Assembly: GCF_028863945.1 (NCBI RefSeq) | Contig: NZ_JARBEA010000005.1 | Span: 1-64,000 of the forward strand | Direction: 5' to 3' | Length of the DNA stretch: 64,000 nucleotides | Origin: Jeotgalibaca caeni | GTDB taxonomy: Bacteria > Bacillota > Bacilli > Lactobacillales > Aerococcaceae | Shown here: in pieces, positions 19,183 through 28,873 of the stretch | Layout of the letters: the number at the start of each line of letters is the position of its first letter | Position numbering within the stretch: the stretch's first letter is position 1 | Notes under the pieces: generated by a model | Seen by the model: the letters and a program-made list of their open reading frames with translations, nothing else | Database searches by the model: none | Told to the model about the DNA's origin: nothing | Position numbers and translations under genes: made by a program

Positions 19183-19203
19183 AGTCAATAAGAATTATTG
19201 ACT
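19183..19203. promoter_or_regulatory. Operator-like palindrome at the transcript start
   Basis: A perfect inverted repeat AGTCAATAA-GAA-TTATTGACT directly downstream of the -10 and at the predicted +1. A bound regulator here would block initiation. The cognate protein is unknown. Confidence 0.5.
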
Positions 19204-19243
19204 TCATTATAAATCAATATAGAGTTAAAAGGAGGAGAAAGAA

Positions 19244-19498
19244 ATGGGATTAATTTGGACATTGATTGTTGGTGGAGTATTAGGTGCCATCGCAGGAGCT
19301 ATTATGGGTAGAGATGTACCAGGAGGTATTATTGGTAATATTATTGCTGGTTTCCTAGGATCTTGGATCGGTACAGCTTTACTTGGAGAATGGGGCCCTA
19401 ACATTGGTGGATTTTACATCGTTCCAGCTTTAGTTGGAGCACTGGTGTTAATCTTCATTGCATCCTTACTGCTCCGCAATATGGGCAAACGTGGTTAA
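19244..19498 (+). CDS. GlsB/YeaQ/YmgE-family stress membrane protein
   Basis: 84 residues, three hydrophobic segments (about 4-22, 28-47 and 56-78), rich in Gly, with GAIAGAIMGRDVPGG and GNIIAGFLGSWIG typical of the transglycosylase-associated family. These small inner-membrane proteins are induced by general or acid stress. In enterococci glsB accompanies the gls24 stress genes, which are not next to it here. The start has GGAGGAGAAAGAA. It is monocistronic with its own promoter and terminator. Confidence 0.93.
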   Translation: MGLIWTLIVGGVLGAIAGAIMGRDVPGGIIGNIIAGFLGSWIGTALLGEWGPNIGGFYIVPALVGALVLIFIASLLLRNMGKRG

Positions 19499-19514
19499 GC
19501 AAATAACACAAATG

Positions 19515-19549
19515 AGCGACTGAGTATTTAATACTCGGTCGCTTTTTTT
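19515..19549 (+). terminator. Terminator of the GlsB-like gene
   Basis: A 12-bp stem GCGACTGAGTAT/ATACTCGGTCGC with a 3-base loop followed by T7. Confidence 0.88.
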
Positions 19550-19569
19550 ATTGAATAAACTGACTGCGC

Positions 19570-19604
19570 AAAAAAAGAGGTTAGGACCGAAGCCCCAACC
19601 TCTT
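19570..19604 (-). terminator. Terminator of the second csp gene
   Basis: On the minus strand AAGAGGTT pairs with AACCTCTT around an inner GGGC-TTCG-GTCC, then a T7 run. Confidence 0.85.
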
Positions 19605-19629
19605 GTTAAATTTTGGTTGAAAAGTGATA

Positions 19630-19830
19630 TTATAGTTTCACAACGTTAGCTGCTTGAGGTCCACGGTTTCCATCAACGATGTCGAATTCAACTGCTTGTC
19701 CTTCTTCTAATGTTTTGAAGCCGTCTCCTTGGATAGCTGAGAAGTGTACGAAAACGTCATCTGCGCCTTCTACTTCGATAAATCCAAAACCTTTTTCACT
19801 GTTAAACCATTTTACGTTACCTTGTTGCAT
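19630..19830 (-). CDS. csp: Cold-shock protein (CspA family), second copy
   Basis: 66 residues with RNP1 KGFGFIE and RNP2 VFVHF, a single-stranded nucleic acid-binding RNA chaperone. It differs from the first copy mainly at the ends and in the loop after RNP1 (EVEGADD instead of ERDGGDD). The start is the ATG at 19828-19830, preceded by GGAGG at a somewhat long 11-bp spacing. The 75-nt leader and separate promoter suggest independent regulation from the copy at 126-326. Confidence 0.95.
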   Translation of the reverse strand: MQQGNVKWFNSEKGFGFIEVEGADDVFVHFSAIQGDGFKTLEEGQAVEFDIVDGNRGPQAANVVKL

Positions 19831-19909
19831 ACTTTGCAGTACCTCCAAATTATATTCTGGTAATCCAATCATACAAACTATAAATTTATACTTTCAAATT
19901 ACTATCTAA

Positions 19910-19938
19910 ATTATAATGAAGTTTGCGATAAAAATCAA
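19910..19938 (-). promoter_or_regulatory. Sigma-A promoter of the second csp
   Basis: TTGATT (19933-19938), 17-bp spacer, TATAAT (19910-19915). Confidence 0.8.
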
Positions 19939-19999
19939 GAGTTTTTATACAAACGTTTTCATTTCCTTTGTTTTTATGTGACAGTCTGTTCATAAACAT

Positions 20000-20037
20000 A
20001 AAAAGAGGAGGCGAGAGTCATCTCGTCTCCTCTTTTT
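20000..20037 (-). terminator. Terminator of ileS
   Basis: AAAAAGAGGAG pairs with CTCCTCTTTTT and an inner CGAGA/TCTCG extends the stem. The T-run ends the transcript just after the ileS stop. Confidence 0.88.
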
Positions 20038-20039
20038 CC

Positions 20040-22826
20040 TTATTCTTCGCTTCCTACTAATGCTTCTGGAAACTCATTGCGTACAATGGTTGCACAACGT
20101 TCACATAGAGTCGGAGCATCCACGATTGTACCTACTTCAGGTTTAATCACACGACATCTCTCACACGTTTCTCCATGTGCATGATCCACAACAATACGGA
20201 TTCCTGGGAATTGCATGCCTGCTTTTTCAGCAGAATCGCTCTCTTCTTCATGAATCTCTAATTGAGAAACAATAAATAGTTGAGCTAAGTCAGCATCCAA
20301 TGATTCAAATAATTCTTTGATTTCTTTGGATACAAATAAATCAAGATGTGCTTCAAAAGATTTTCCGATTACTTTTTCGTTACGGGCTTCTTCTAGTGCT
20401 TTCAACACGTAGTCACGAACATCTAAGAATGCATTCCATTTTGCGAGTACTTCCTCTTTGTCGCTTGGGAATACAGCTTCAGGCAATTCTGTCAACTGTA
20501 CGTACTCTTCTTCTTCTTTCACATATTCCCAGATTTCTTCTGTTGTATGCGGAATGATTGGCGTTAACAGTTTAGTCAAGCTCACCAATGCATCGTAGAA
20601 GACCGTTTGCATCGAACGACGGATTGGGTCATTTTCACTTTCAATATAAACAACGTCTTTAGCGAAGTTCAAGTAGAAAGCAGAAAGCTCTACCGTACAG
20701 AAGTTCATGATGGTTTGATAAATGGTTGAGAATTGATAGTCTTCGTATGCTTTCACACATGTATCAATCACTTCATTCAAGCGAATCATCATGTACTTGT
20801 CGACAGAACGTAAATCTTCTGCTGCTACGCGATTTGTCGCTGGGTTGAAGTCTTCTGTGTTCCCAATCAAGAAACGCATGGTGTTTCTAATCTTACGGTA
20901 GGTTTCTGATACTTGTTTCAAGATGTCATCACTGATTCTTACATCTGATTCATAGTCCACACTGGAAACCCAAAGGCGGATGATATCAGCACCCATGTTT
21001 TTGATTACTTTCTCAGGTAGAACAGTGTTTCCGAGTGACTTACTCATCTTACGGCCTTCTCCGTCTAAAACAAACCCTTGCGAAAGGACCGTCTTGTAAG
21101 GAGCAACGCCGTTAATCGCTACACTGGTTGTTAAACTGGAGTTGAACCAACCACGGTATTGGTCAGAACCTTCCAAATACATGTCAGCTGGGAAAGCAAG
21201 ATTGTCACGTTGACGTAGTACGGCTTCATGGGAAGACCCTGAATCGAACCATACGTCCATAATATCTGTTTCTTTCGTGAATACACCATTCGGGCTGCCT
21301 GGATGAGTAAAGCCTTCTGGTAATAAATCTTTCGCTTCACGTTCAAACCAAATATTGGAACCATGTTGGCCGATTAAGGTTGCTACATGATCGATTGTTT
21401 CTGGCGTAATAATCGGGTCACCATTTTCTGCGTAGAAAATTGGCAATGGAACACCCCACACGCGTTGACGAGAAATAACCCAATCGCCTCTGTCACGAAC
21501 CATGTTATACAAACGTACTTTTCCGGAAGGGTGAAGCCAATTTACCTGATCAATCTCGTCTAGAATATTTTGACGGAATTGATCAATCGAAGCAAACCAT
21601 TGCGGAGTTGCACGGAAGATAACAGGTTTCTTCGTACGCCAGTCATGCGGATAACTATGGACGAAGAAGTCTAGTTTCAGTAATGCGCCCTTTTCTTCAA
21701 GTAATTCAGTAATTAATTTGTTTGCCTTGTCGTAGAAAACTCCTTCAAATCCTGGCGCTTCCTCTGTAAAGCAACCACGGTCATCGACTGGTGACAATAC
21801 GTCTAGGCCATATTTTCTCCCAACGATATAGTCATCGTCCCCGTGTCCTGGTGCTGTATGAACAAGTCCGGTACCTGCTTCTAACGTTACATGGTCGCCT
21901 AGAATTAATAAGGATTCACGGTCATAGAATGGGTGTTGTGCAGTCACGTACTCTAAATCAGCACCTTTATATGTGCGTAGTACCGTAACTGATTCCCAAC
22001 CAATAGCTTGCTGAACGGTTTCTAATAAATCAGCTGCGACAACAAATTTCTTGCCGTCTGCTTCTACTAGAGCATAATTGAAGTCTTGATGAACAGTGAT
22101 TGCTAAGTTAGCTGGCAAGGTCCATGGTGTCGTTGTCCAAATAACGAAAGATGCATCCGCGTCAACGACTCCTTTACCATCTTTAACCGGAAATGCTACG
22201 TAGATGGATGGTGACTTCACATCTTTATATTCAATTTCCGCTTCAGCCAATGAGGATTCACTGGATGGAGACCAATAAATTGGTTTCAATCCCTTGTAGA
22301 TGTAGCCTTTTTCAGCCATCTTACCAAACACACGGATTTCTGCTTCTTCGTAATCTGGTGTCAAGGTTACGTAAGGATTGTTCCACTCTCCGTTAATTCC
22401 TAGACGCTTGAAGACGGTACGTTGGTTGTCGATTTGTTTCCATGCATAGTCTTCACACATCTTACGGAACTCGGCTAAGCTCATTTCTTTGCGGTTCACA
22501 CCGGTGTTGGTCAAAGCTTGTTCAATAGGCAGTCCATGTGTATCCCAGCCTGGGACATACGGTGAACGGAACCCGCTCATTGATTTAGAACGAACGATGA
22601 TGTCCTTGCTGACTTTATTCAGGGCATGTCCCATGTGGACTGCACCGTTTGCGTAAGGAGGTCCATCATGCAGCACAAACGTTGGTTTTCCTGCATTTTT
22701 TTCTTGTATTTTTTCATATACCTGCTTTTCTTCCCAGTCTTTTTCTCGTTCTTGTTCGCGAACTGGTAAATTTGCTTTCATGGGAAAAGCTGTTTTCCCT
22801 AAAAGTAACGTGTCTTTCATTTTCAT
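20040..22826 (-). CDS. ileS: Isoleucyl-tRNA synthetase
   Basis: 928 residues, class I synthetase charging tRNA-Ile with an editing domain for valine. HMGH at 64-67, KMSKS at 593-597, and a C-terminal zinc finger with C888, C891, C908 and C911. This is the bacterial-type enzyme, with HMGH and the zinc finger as in the mupirocin-sensitive form (inferred). The start follows GGAGGAG. It is preceded by an Ile T-box and lies at the end of the dcw/ylm region, as in most Firmicutes. Confidence 0.97.
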   Translation of the reverse strand: MKMKDTLLLGKTAFPMKANLPVREQEREKDWEEKQVYEKIQEKNAGKPTFVLHDGPPYANGAVHMGHALNKVSKDIIVRSKSMSGFRSPYVPGWDTHGLPIEQALTNTGVNRKEMSLAEFRKMCEDYAWKQIDNQRTVFKRLGINGEWNNPYVTLTPDYEEAEIRVFGKMAEKGYIYKGLKPIYWSPSSESSLAEAEIEYKDVKSPSIYVAFPVKDGKGVVDADASFVIWTTTPWTLPANLAITVHQDFNYALVEADGKKFVVAADLLETVQQAIGWESVTVLRTYKGADLEYVTAQHPFYDRESLLILGDHVTLEAGTGLVHTAPGHGDDDYIVGRKYGLDVLSPVDDRGCFTEEAPGFEGVFYDKANKLITELLEEKGALLKLDFFVHSYPHDWRTKKPVIFRATPQWFASIDQFRQNILDEIDQVNWLHPSGKVRLYNMVRDRGDWVISRQRVWGVPLPIFYAENGDPIITPETIDHVATLIGQHGSNIWFEREAKDLLPEGFTHPGSPNGVFTKETDIMDVWFDSGSSHEAVLRQRDNLAFPADMYLEGSDQYRGWFNSSLTTSVAINGVAPYKTVLSQGFVLDGEGRKMSKSLGNTVLPEKVIKNMGADIIRLWVSSVDYESDVRISDDILKQVSETYRKIRNTMRFLIGNTEDFNPATNRVAAEDLRSVDKYMMIRLNEVIDTCVKAYEDYQFSTIYQTIMNFCTVELSAFYLNFAKDVVYIESENDPIRRSMQTVFYDALVSLTKLLTPIIPHTTEEIWEYVKEEEEYVQLTELPEAVFPSDKEEVLAKWNAFLDVRDYVLKALEEARNEKVIGKSFEAHLDLFVSKEIKELFESLDADLAQLFIVSQLEIHEEESDSAEKAGMQFPGIRIVVDHAHGETCERCRVIKPEVGTIVDAPTLCERCATIVRNEFPEALVGSEE

Positions 22827-22871
22827 GAATGATTCTCCTCCATTAATATTTTATTTTTCAGTTAAACGGTT

Positions 22872-23120
22872 GGACAAAAAAAAGACTCCTCCCGTATTCG
22901 GGACGAAGTCTTCGTGGTACCACCCAAGTTCAAAGCAATCAAAAATAAAATTGCTTCCTCTAGAAACCTGTAACGCGGTTCAAGCGACCTTGCTTACGTT
23001 TCCTTCAGCAAGATTCTCCTGGATGATCCATTCATTATAGGGACTTGTTGACCTTCCACCAATCGTCAACTCGCTATTAGTATATAATCGCAGGGTGTTC
23101 CAATCATTGATTCTAAGTTA
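22872..23120 (-). promoter_or_regulatory. T-box riboswitch leader of ileS
   Basis: The minus strand has the T-box core GGGTGGTACCACG (22914-22926), then a terminator hairpin with a T8 run (about 22873-22912). In stem I, CCTG pairs with CAGG and ATTATA with TATAAT, below a GTTGAC/GTCAAC helix with the loop GATTGGTGGAAG. AUC codons in the specifier-loop strand (23025-23027, or 23022-23024) fit isoleucine. The exact specifier position is inferred. Confidence 0.87.
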
Positions 23121-23126
23121 TGTTTG

Positions 23127-23155
23127 ATTCTACTTCAATTAAAGCGAAATATCAA
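23127..23155 (-). promoter_or_regulatory. Sigma-A promoter of the ileS T-box transcript
   Basis: TTGATA (23150-23155), 17-bp spacer, TAGAAT (23127-23132). It overlaps the last codons of divIVA. Confidence 0.65.
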
Positions 23156-23768
23156 CCGCTTCTATTTGATTTTCATTTTCTTCATTGTTGTTACCTTCGA
23201 CGTTACTCTTGTCCCGATCCTCTTTTGGAAGTAAATCTTCCACTTTGCGAGAACGATTCATCAGCACATCATCCAATGTTGGAGTCTGAATTTCTTTCTC
23301 CGGAGCAGCATTCAACAAGTGGTTCCATTCATCGTTGTGAATCAAGTTCAATTGAGACTCAACCATCAATTCCAAACGTTGTCTGAAGTTACGACTTTCT
23401 TTCCGGATGTTTTCTGTTTCTTGGTTAATCCGGTTTGCCTTTTCAGCTGCTTCTCGTAAAAGCTTGTCTGCACTCTTTTCCGCTTCAAACAAGATAATTT
23501 CTGCCTCTTTACGAGCATTTGCTTGCAGACGGTCTGCTGCATCTTGTGCTACCACGATGGATTTATTCAATGCATCTTGCAAGTTTTGGAAATGGGCAAT
23601 TTTTTCTTCTGCAAAAGCTAACTGTTTCTGCAGATCTTTCTGTTCTCTATTTAATTGTTCAAAATCTCTTTTCAACAAATCTAGAAAATCATTTACTTGC
23701 TCTTTGTCATAGCCTTTCATTCGCACTGCAAATTCCTTATGTTGAATATCCAGGGGAGTTAATGCCAT
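23139..23768 (-). CDS. divIVA: Cell-division initiation protein DivIVA
   Basis: 209 residues. A conserved N-terminal lipid-binding domain (LTPLDIQHKEFAVRMKGYDKEQVNDFL) is followed by coiled coils and an acidic tail. DivIVA marks curved membrane at septa and poles. The position of the membrane-inserting Phe17 of B. subtilis is Met17 here, followed by Lys18, a conservative change also seen in other cocci. Last gene of the ylm segment, 28 bp after ylmH. Confidence 0.95.
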   Translation of the reverse strand: MALTPLDIQHKEFAVRMKGYDKEQVNDFLDLLKRDFEQLNREQKDLQKQLAFAEEKIAHFQNLQDALNKSIVVAQDAADRLQANARKEAEIILFEAEKSADKLLREAAEKANRINQETENIRKESRNFRQRLELMVESQLNLIHNDEWNHLLNAAPEKEIQTPTLDDVLMNRSRKVEDLLPKEDRDKSNVEGNNNEENENQIEAVDISL

Positions 23769-23796
23769 TTCGTCACATTCCTTCCAACTTACATTT

Positions 23797-24576
23797 TTAT
23801 TTTCTTAAAACACCAAACTCAATCCGCCATTTGTCTTTCTTCGACTTCCCTTCAATCGCCCGGAGCTGGATTCGGCCATATCCTCGAATCGAGAGGATAT
23901 CAAGCAGGCCAAGTTCAAAATCTGCTCTTTCGAAAGGGGCCCAATTTAATTTTACCTTGCCGCTCGTGATTAATTCTTTCGCTCGCTGACGAGATATATT
24001 ATAGACAGATGATATCACGGTGTCCGCCCTCAAAGAACTGACAGTTCCCGATTCGATGGTCCAATCATCTGTAGGCATAATTAAATCAGTATAACTCTTT
24101 TCTTCTAACCGAACCGTCACTTTTCCAATTTTGGTAAGTTGTGATTCGATATAGTTATGAACATGATGAGCAACAAAAAATTGCCACTGTTCCCCATTTG
24201 TCATAATGTCACCGAACATCTCCCGCTTCATTCCGGAACCGATCAAGGTACCGAGAATCTTTCCATGGGATAGTTCTGCAAACTTCGTTGGGTATTGTAT
24301 TTCATAGAGCTTTATTTCATAATCTTCTTGCTTCGGCTGAAAATACTCTGGATAAAGAAAAGCACGTTTCCGCTCTGCAGCTTCATAGCCGCCAAAGAAG
24401 TCCACTTGTACTTCGCCTTTTTTCCCAACGAGCATTTCCACAATATATTGTTGTCTCGGGTCAAGAAAATCTGATAAATAAGGAGAGTATTGTTCTTGAA
24501 CACGTATCACCCAAGATTCTACCATGTCGATAAAAGGTTGTTCTTCCTTACGAAAGTGTTGATAAACTTGTTCCAT
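23797..24576 (-). CDS. ylmH: S4-domain RNA-binding protein YlmH
   Basis: 259 residues. An N-terminal YlmH region (1-180) is followed by a C-terminal S4 RNA-binding domain (about 180-245, VSSLRADTVISSVYN and RQRAKELITSGKVKLNW). In Bacillus, YlmH has been linked to ribosome-associated quality control through 50S binding. That role is from the literature, not from this sequence. The start has AAAGGAGATGAGTGA upstream. Co-transcribed with divIVA, yggT and sepF. Confidence 0.93.
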   Translation of the reverse strand: MEQVYQHFRKEEQPFIDMVESWVIRVQEQYSPYLSDFLDPRQQYIVEMLVGKKGEVQVDFFGGYEAAERKRAFLYPEYFQPKQEDYEIKLYEIQYPTKFAELSHGKILGTLIGSGMKREMFGDIMTNGEQWQFFVAHHVHNYIESQLTKIGKVTVRLEEKSYTDLIMPTDDWTIESGTVSSLRADTVISSVYNISRQRAKELITSGKVKLNWAPFERADFELGLLDILSIRGYGRIQLRAIEGKSKKDKWRIEFGVLRK

Positions 24577-24598
24577 TCACTCATCTCCTTTCCATTCA

Positions 24599-24886
24599 TT
24601 AAACCAATAGACGAATTAAAAATATTAAAACGACTTGTGCACCATAATCAACCAATCGCAGGAACAAGATGGCGAACAACACACTGAAGCTCACCATTCC
24701 AAACGATGGAATTAAACGGCGGAATACATTTAAGTAGGGTTCAACCAAACGGGCAATAAACTGACCGAGTGGAGAAGTCATTGCATTGGGTAACCACGTC
24801 ATCAATGCATAGATTACCAGCAAGCTGGAATAGGCGTTGATGATGGTGGGAACAATTCGCAATAACCAGAAAAGGATTTGTACCAT
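24599..24886 (-). CDS. YggT-family membrane protein (YlmG)
   Basis: 95 residues with two strong membrane segments (about 5-30 and 63-92) and the YggT loop LVEPYLNVFRRLIPSFGMVSF. Its molecular role is unknown, although the family sits in division clusters across bacteria and in cyanobacteria/plastids affects nucleoid and thylakoid organisation. Situated 34 bp after sepF and 22 bp before ylmH. Confidence 0.93.
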   Translation of the reverse strand: MVQILFWLLRIVPTIINAYSSLLVIYALMTWLPNAMTSPLGQFIARLVEPYLNVFRRLIPSFGMVSFSVLFAILFLRLVDYGAQVVLIFLIRLLV

Positions 24887-24920
24887 TCTATTTTCCTTTC
24901 TAAAACAAACAGGATGCTAA

Positions 24921-25355
24921 TTAATATAGATACTCGTCTCTTTTTTCAGAGGTGTGCAGATTAGAAATGGTGACTTCAGCCGGTGTGCATAAAAAGATAT
25001 CGTCGCCCACCTTTTGCAAGTCCCCTTTTATAGCATAAATGGTTCCAGAGAGAAAATCGATAATTTTCGCCGCTTCATCAGCTTCCATTCTGCGAAAGTT
25101 CACTAACACTGCTTCGCTTTGCAACAAGTACGCAGCGATTTTTTCTGCTTCACGATACACTCTTGGCTCTAATACATGAATGCTTGTCTTGGGTGTGGTA
25201 TGCCGTTGGTTGAGCGGAATCACCTTTGTCTGTGCTTTTGACACGGACCGAACTTGCTCCCTATCTACCACAGGATCCGCTTCTAAATATTCACTGTCAG
25301 TTGGTTGTACTTCATCCAGTCCAAAAAAGTTACGAACACTATCTTTGATACTCAC
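24921..25355 (-). CDS. sepF: Cell-division protein SepF
   Basis: 144 residues. A short N-terminal amphipathic membrane-targeting helix (SIKDSVRNFFG) and variable linker are followed by the conserved core LEPRVYREAEKIAAYL and IIDFLSGTIYAIKGDLQKVG. SepF forms rings that bundle and anchor FtsZ. The start is a GTG at 25353-25355 after GCGAGGGGAAC. An upstream ATG would overlap yggS by 68 bp and adds unrelated residues. Confidence 0.94.
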   Translation of the reverse strand: MSIKDSVRNFFGLDEVQPTDSEYLEADPVVDREQVRSVSKAQTKVIPLNQRHTTPKTSIHVLEPRVYREAEKIAAYLLQSEAVLVNFRRMEADEAAKIIDFLSGTIYAIKGDLQKVGDDIFLCTPAEVTISNLHTSEKRDEYLY

Positions 25356-25380
25356 ACGTTCCCCTCGCTTTACCTGTATA

Positions 25381-26055
25381 TTATTCGAAAAAGGCAGAAC
25401 CAATCCGTATAAAAGTAGCCCCTTCTTGAAGCGCAATCGGATAATCATTACTCATCCCCATACTTGTTTCCAAGCACGGTGCATGTGGATATTGTTGTTT
25501 GGCTATGCTCGTTTGCAGCTGCTTCAATGTTTGAAAACAAGTCCGTAATTCATCTTCTGTCGCATCAATCGGTGCCATTGTCATTAAACCGACTACGCTT
25601 ATCTTCGAATACGCGCCTAGGCTTTCAATAAACGGCATTAAGTCACAAGGAGAAACCCCTTGTTTCGAGGTCTCTCCTGTGACATTTACCTGTACGAAGC
25701 AGGATACGGTATGATTTGCTCTTTTTTCGATTTCTTTTGCCAAGGACTCCCGGTCCAACGCATGAAAGAAAGCAATCTCGTTGATAACTTGCTTTACTTT
25801 GCGCGTCTGCAGAGAGCCGATGTAATGCCAGTGAATATCAGAATGCGGAAAGGCTGCTTGTTTTTCTTTCAAGCCTTCTGGACGGTTCTCTGCGAAGTGG
25901 CGGTACCCTTGCTGATACAGTTCTGCCACTTCTTCAAGAGAGCGCATCTTCGTTACTGCTACACACGTTACCTCTTCAAGTGAACGCCCGCTTGCCTCCA
26001 CTTGTTCTGCTATCACGGTTTCAATTTGTTGGCAATTCTTCGAAATGATACTCAT
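25381..26055 (-). CDS. YggS-family pyridoxal phosphate homeostasis protein
   Basis: 224 residues, single-domain alanine-racemase-like TIM barrel that binds PLP through the lysine in CVAVTKM (about 36). ETSMGMSNDY forms the phosphate-binding end. The family buffers PLP and affects amino-acid pools. FAENRPEGL replaces the usual GENRVQE motif, a mild divergence. It starts 2 bp after the ftsZ stop, implying translational coupling, the usual place of ylmE. Confidence 0.93.
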   Translation of the reverse strand: MSIISKNCQQIETVIAEQVEASGRSLEEVTCVAVTKMRSLEEVAELYQQGYRHFAENRPEGLKEKQAAFPHSDIHWHYIGSLQTRKVKQVINEIAFFHALDRESLAKEIEKRANHTVSCFVQVNVTGETSKQGVSPCDLMPFIESLGAYSKISVVGLMTMAPIDATEDELRTCFQTLKQLQTSIAKQQYPHAPCLETSMGMSNDYPIALQEGATFIRIGSAFFE

Positions 26056-26057
26056 CT

Positions 26058-27326
26058 TTATCTACGTCTTTTGCGGAAGAATGGTGGTGTATCTAATTGA
26101 TCATCTTCCTGATCTACTTCATCATTCGCTTGTTGATAACGCGGATAGTTTTCGTTTTGCGGTTGTTTCGTTGTTTCTCTTACATTACTTGGTTCGCGGC
26201 GAATATCCCAGTCTCCAAATAAGTCTTTTTCTTGTTTTACTTCTGGCTCTTCTTGAGCTGGACGAGCTTGGTAGGAAGCAGCTGGTGGTTGTTGCCCTTG
26301 CGGTGCATCTTTACGACCTCTGAATGGGCTACCGCCACGGTTCACTGCTTTTTTTTCTTCTTTTCTCTTCTCTACGTCAATCCCTGTAGCGATAACCGTT
26401 ACGATTACTTCGTCTCCTAGGTTTTCGTTGATGGAAGTACCGAAGATAATGTTTACTTCAGATGTAGAAGCTTGTGATACGATGTCGCTTGCGTCTTGTG
26501 CTTCGAACAACGTCAAGTCAGATCCACCTGTGATGTTCAACAAGATTTGCTCTGCGCCATCAATCGATACTTCAAGCAATGGAGAAGAAATAGCTTTCTT
26601 CGTTGCTTCTGCTGTACGGTTCTCACCAGATGCTACCCCGATTCCCATTAAAGCAGAACCTTGGTCTTTCATCACTGTATTTACGTCAGCGAAGTCTAAG
26701 TTTACGTATCCTGGAGAAGTAATCAAGTTGGAGATTCCTTCTACACCTTGACGCAATACGTTATCTGCTTCACGGAATGCTTCCATCATCGGAGTTTTCT
26801 TGTCTACGATTTCTAGTAGGCGGTTGTTAGAGATGATAATTAAGGTATCAACATTTTGTTTTAGGTCTGCAATTCCTTCTGCTGCATAACGACCTCTTTT
26901 TGGTCCTTCAAAGCTGAACGGACGTGTTACAACACCAACCGTCAATGCGCCTTGTTCTTTAGCAATTTTTGCTACGATTGGAGCTGCACCGGTACCTGTA
27001 CCGCCACCCATTCCGCACGTAACAAAAATCATGTCGGCACCAGATAAAGCTTCTGCAATTTGTGGTTCACTTTCTTCTGCAGCTTTACGACCAACATCAG
27101 GAATGGAGCCTGCTCCTAATCCTTTTGTAGATTTTGGTCCAAGTTGAATTTTTGCTTCTGCACCAGAAGCATTCAACGCTTGGGTATCTGTATTTGCTAC
27201 AATAAATTCTACACCTTGTACGCCTTCTTCGATCATGCGGTTCACAGCGTTTCCGCCTGCTCCACCCACACCGATTACTTTAATTTTAGCGCCGCCGCTC
27301 ATGATTGAATCGAATTCAAGTTCCAT
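26058..27326 (-). CDS. ftsZ: Cell-division GTPase FtsZ
   Basis: 422 residues. The tubulin signature GGGTGTG lies in [19 protein letters not shown]. The globular domain (about 10-317) is followed by a Gln/Glu-rich linker and the conserved C-terminal peptide [12 protein letters not shown], which binds FtsA and SepF. FtsZ polymerises into the Z ring. The T3 loop reads GAGSIPDVG where most FtsZ have GAGANPEVG. The start follows GGAGGAAATGTA, 30 bp behind ftsA. Confidence 0.98.
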   Translation of the reverse strand: MELEFDSIMSGGAKIKVIGVGGAGGNAVNRMIEEGVQGVEFIVANTDTQALNASGAEAKIQLGPKSTKGLGAGSIPDVGRKAAEESEPQIAEALSGADMIFVTCGMGGGTGTGAAPIVAKIAKEQGALTVGVVTRPFSFEGPKRGRYAAEGIADLKQNVDTLIIISNNRLLEIVDKKTPMMEAFREADNVLRQGVEGISNLITSPGYVNLDFADVNTVMKDQGSALMGIGVASGENRTAEATKKAISSPLLEVSIDGAEQILLNITGGSDLTLFEAQDASDIVSQASTSEVNIIFGTSINENLGDEVIVTVIATGIDVEKRKEEKKAVNRGGSPFRGRKDAPQGQQPPAASYQARPAQEEPEVKQEKDLFGDWDIRREPSNVRETTKQPQNENYPRYQQANDEVDQEDDQLDTPPFFRKRRR

Positions 27327-27356
27327 TACATTTCCTCCTGCTTTTCTATTTCTTCA

Positions 27357-28700
27357 CTATTCAAAAATGGATTGGATAAATTGTTTTGCTTGGTCAAAGA
27401 AACTATTTTTCTTCGGTGCTTCTGCATCACTGTAATCCGTAGGTGCATGCACTTCTGTTTTTACTGCTTTTTCTTGCTTTTGTTGTAAAGGAACAACTTT
27501 TTGAGTTTGGACATAGGTTTGTGTCTGCGCTTTTGGTTGACTTGGCAAACGATCTTTTGCCACTTGATAAATGTCATCTTGTTCGCCGATATATTTAATC
27601 AAACCTAGACTTGTTGCGAAGATTGGATTCCGCATTCCCATTTGTTCTGGAATATAGTGCTTGACGTTCACTTCGAAAATTTCTTCCGCTAATTCAATCA
27701 CACCCGGAATTGCTGAGCCGCCCCCAGTTATAATGATTCCACCTGGTAACTCTCTTGCTTCCACACGGTCCAACGCTTGCTTTACATTCTCAAAAATCTG
27801 AACCAGTCTTGCTTCGATAATTTCCGACAAGTACTTCTCGTCCACTTTCACCGGCTCTTCTTTGCCGATTACTGCGACTGGGAAGAATTCATCATCGGAC
27901 GTATCTTCTGGAATGGCATACCCAAATTCGCGTTTCGTATGTTCTGCATTCTCCATGGTTGTATTCAAGATGACGGAAATATCTTTCGTCACCAAGCTGC
28001 CACCTTCCGGATCAACATAAACAAACTTCAATTGGTCATCGTGTAAAACAGAAGCAGTCGTTTGACCGCCACCCAAGTCAATTAAGATGGTACCAAAATC
28101 GCGTTCCCCTTTATTCATCGCAATGCTTGCGATGGCAAGTGGTTGAACAACCATATCACGGATTCTCAGTCCTGCACGCTCCACACAACGTTTGATGTTG
28201 TGTATGATGGTTTTTGGTCCGGTAATCATACTTGCATATAATTCCAATCGTACCCCGATCATACCACGAGGGTCACGAATGCCGTCAAATCCATCCACGA
28301 TAAACTCTTCGGGAATAACGGAGATGATTTCTCTTTCTGGTGGCAGAGAGCGAACTCTTGCTGCCTGAAAGACGTTTTGGACGTCTTTGTCGGTGATTTC
28401 TTTGTTTTCATTTTCTACACCGTACATCCCATGGCAAGGTTCAATGCTGATTTGATTGCCCGGAATTCCAACGATGACTTCACTGATTGAAATATTTGCT
28501 TTCTTTTCAGCCTGTTCAACCGCACGTTTAATCGATTCAACTGTTTCATCAATATCAACAATTACGCCTCGGTTGAGTCCTTTCGATAATTCATTACCGA
28601 CTCCAATAATGTTTAACTGATTGTTTATATATTCTGCTACGACTACTTTTATTGAAGTGGTTCCAATATCTAGGCTAACAAATAAACCTTGATTTTTCAT
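27357..28700 (-). CDS. ftsA: Cell-division actin homologue FtsA
   Basis: 447 residues with actin/Hsp70-type nucleotide motifs (SLDIGTTSIKVVV, LIDLGGGQTT, GIIITGGGSAIPG), the SHS2/1C insertion and a C-terminal amphipathic helix (FFDQAKQFIQSIFE) preceded by a Gln-rich linker. It tethers FtsZ to the membrane and recruits later division proteins. It has its own upstream promoter region, and the SD ACGGAGG is strong. Confidence 0.97.
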   Translation of the reverse strand: MKNQGLFVSLDIGTTSIKVVVAEYINNQLNIIGVGNELSKGLNRGVIVDIDETVESIKRAVEQAEKKANISISEVIVGIPGNQISIEPCHGMYGVENENKEITDKDVQNVFQAARVRSLPPEREIISVIPEEFIVDGFDGIRDPRGMIGVRLELYASMITGPKTIIHNIKRCVERAGLRIRDMVVQPLAIASIAMNKGERDFGTILIDLGGGQTTASVLHDDQLKFVYVDPEGGSLVTKDISVILNTTMENAEHTKREFGYAIPEDTSDDEFFPVAVIGKEEPVKVDEKYLSEIIEARLVQIFENVKQALDRVEARELPGGIIITGGGSAIPGVIELAEEIFEVNVKHYIPEQMGMRNPIFATSLGLIKYIGEQDDIYQVAKDRLPSQPKAQTQTYVQTQKVVPLQQKQEKAVKTEVHAPTDYSDAEAPKKNSFFDQAKQFIQSIFE

Positions 28701-28816
28701 GTTCTATTGAAACCTCCGTTTTTCTTTTGTCTCTACCTAAAAGTCTAAAAATGGTGAATCTGTTCATCTTTTTTTTCGGTTTATTTCTTTTTTATAAAAG
28801 TGTTTATACCTTATCT

Positions 28817-28845
28817 ATTTTAGCATAACCATTATTCATTTTTAA
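28817..28845 (-). promoter_or_regulatory. Internal promoter driving ftsA-ftsZ
   Basis: An extended -10, TATGCTAAAAT (-10 hexamer 28817-28822), with a weak -35 TTAAAA at 17 bp (28840-28845), in the 170-bp gap between divIB and ftsA. Confidence 0.6.
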
Positions 28846-28873
28846 GCAATTTCACAAATAATCAAGTTATTTT

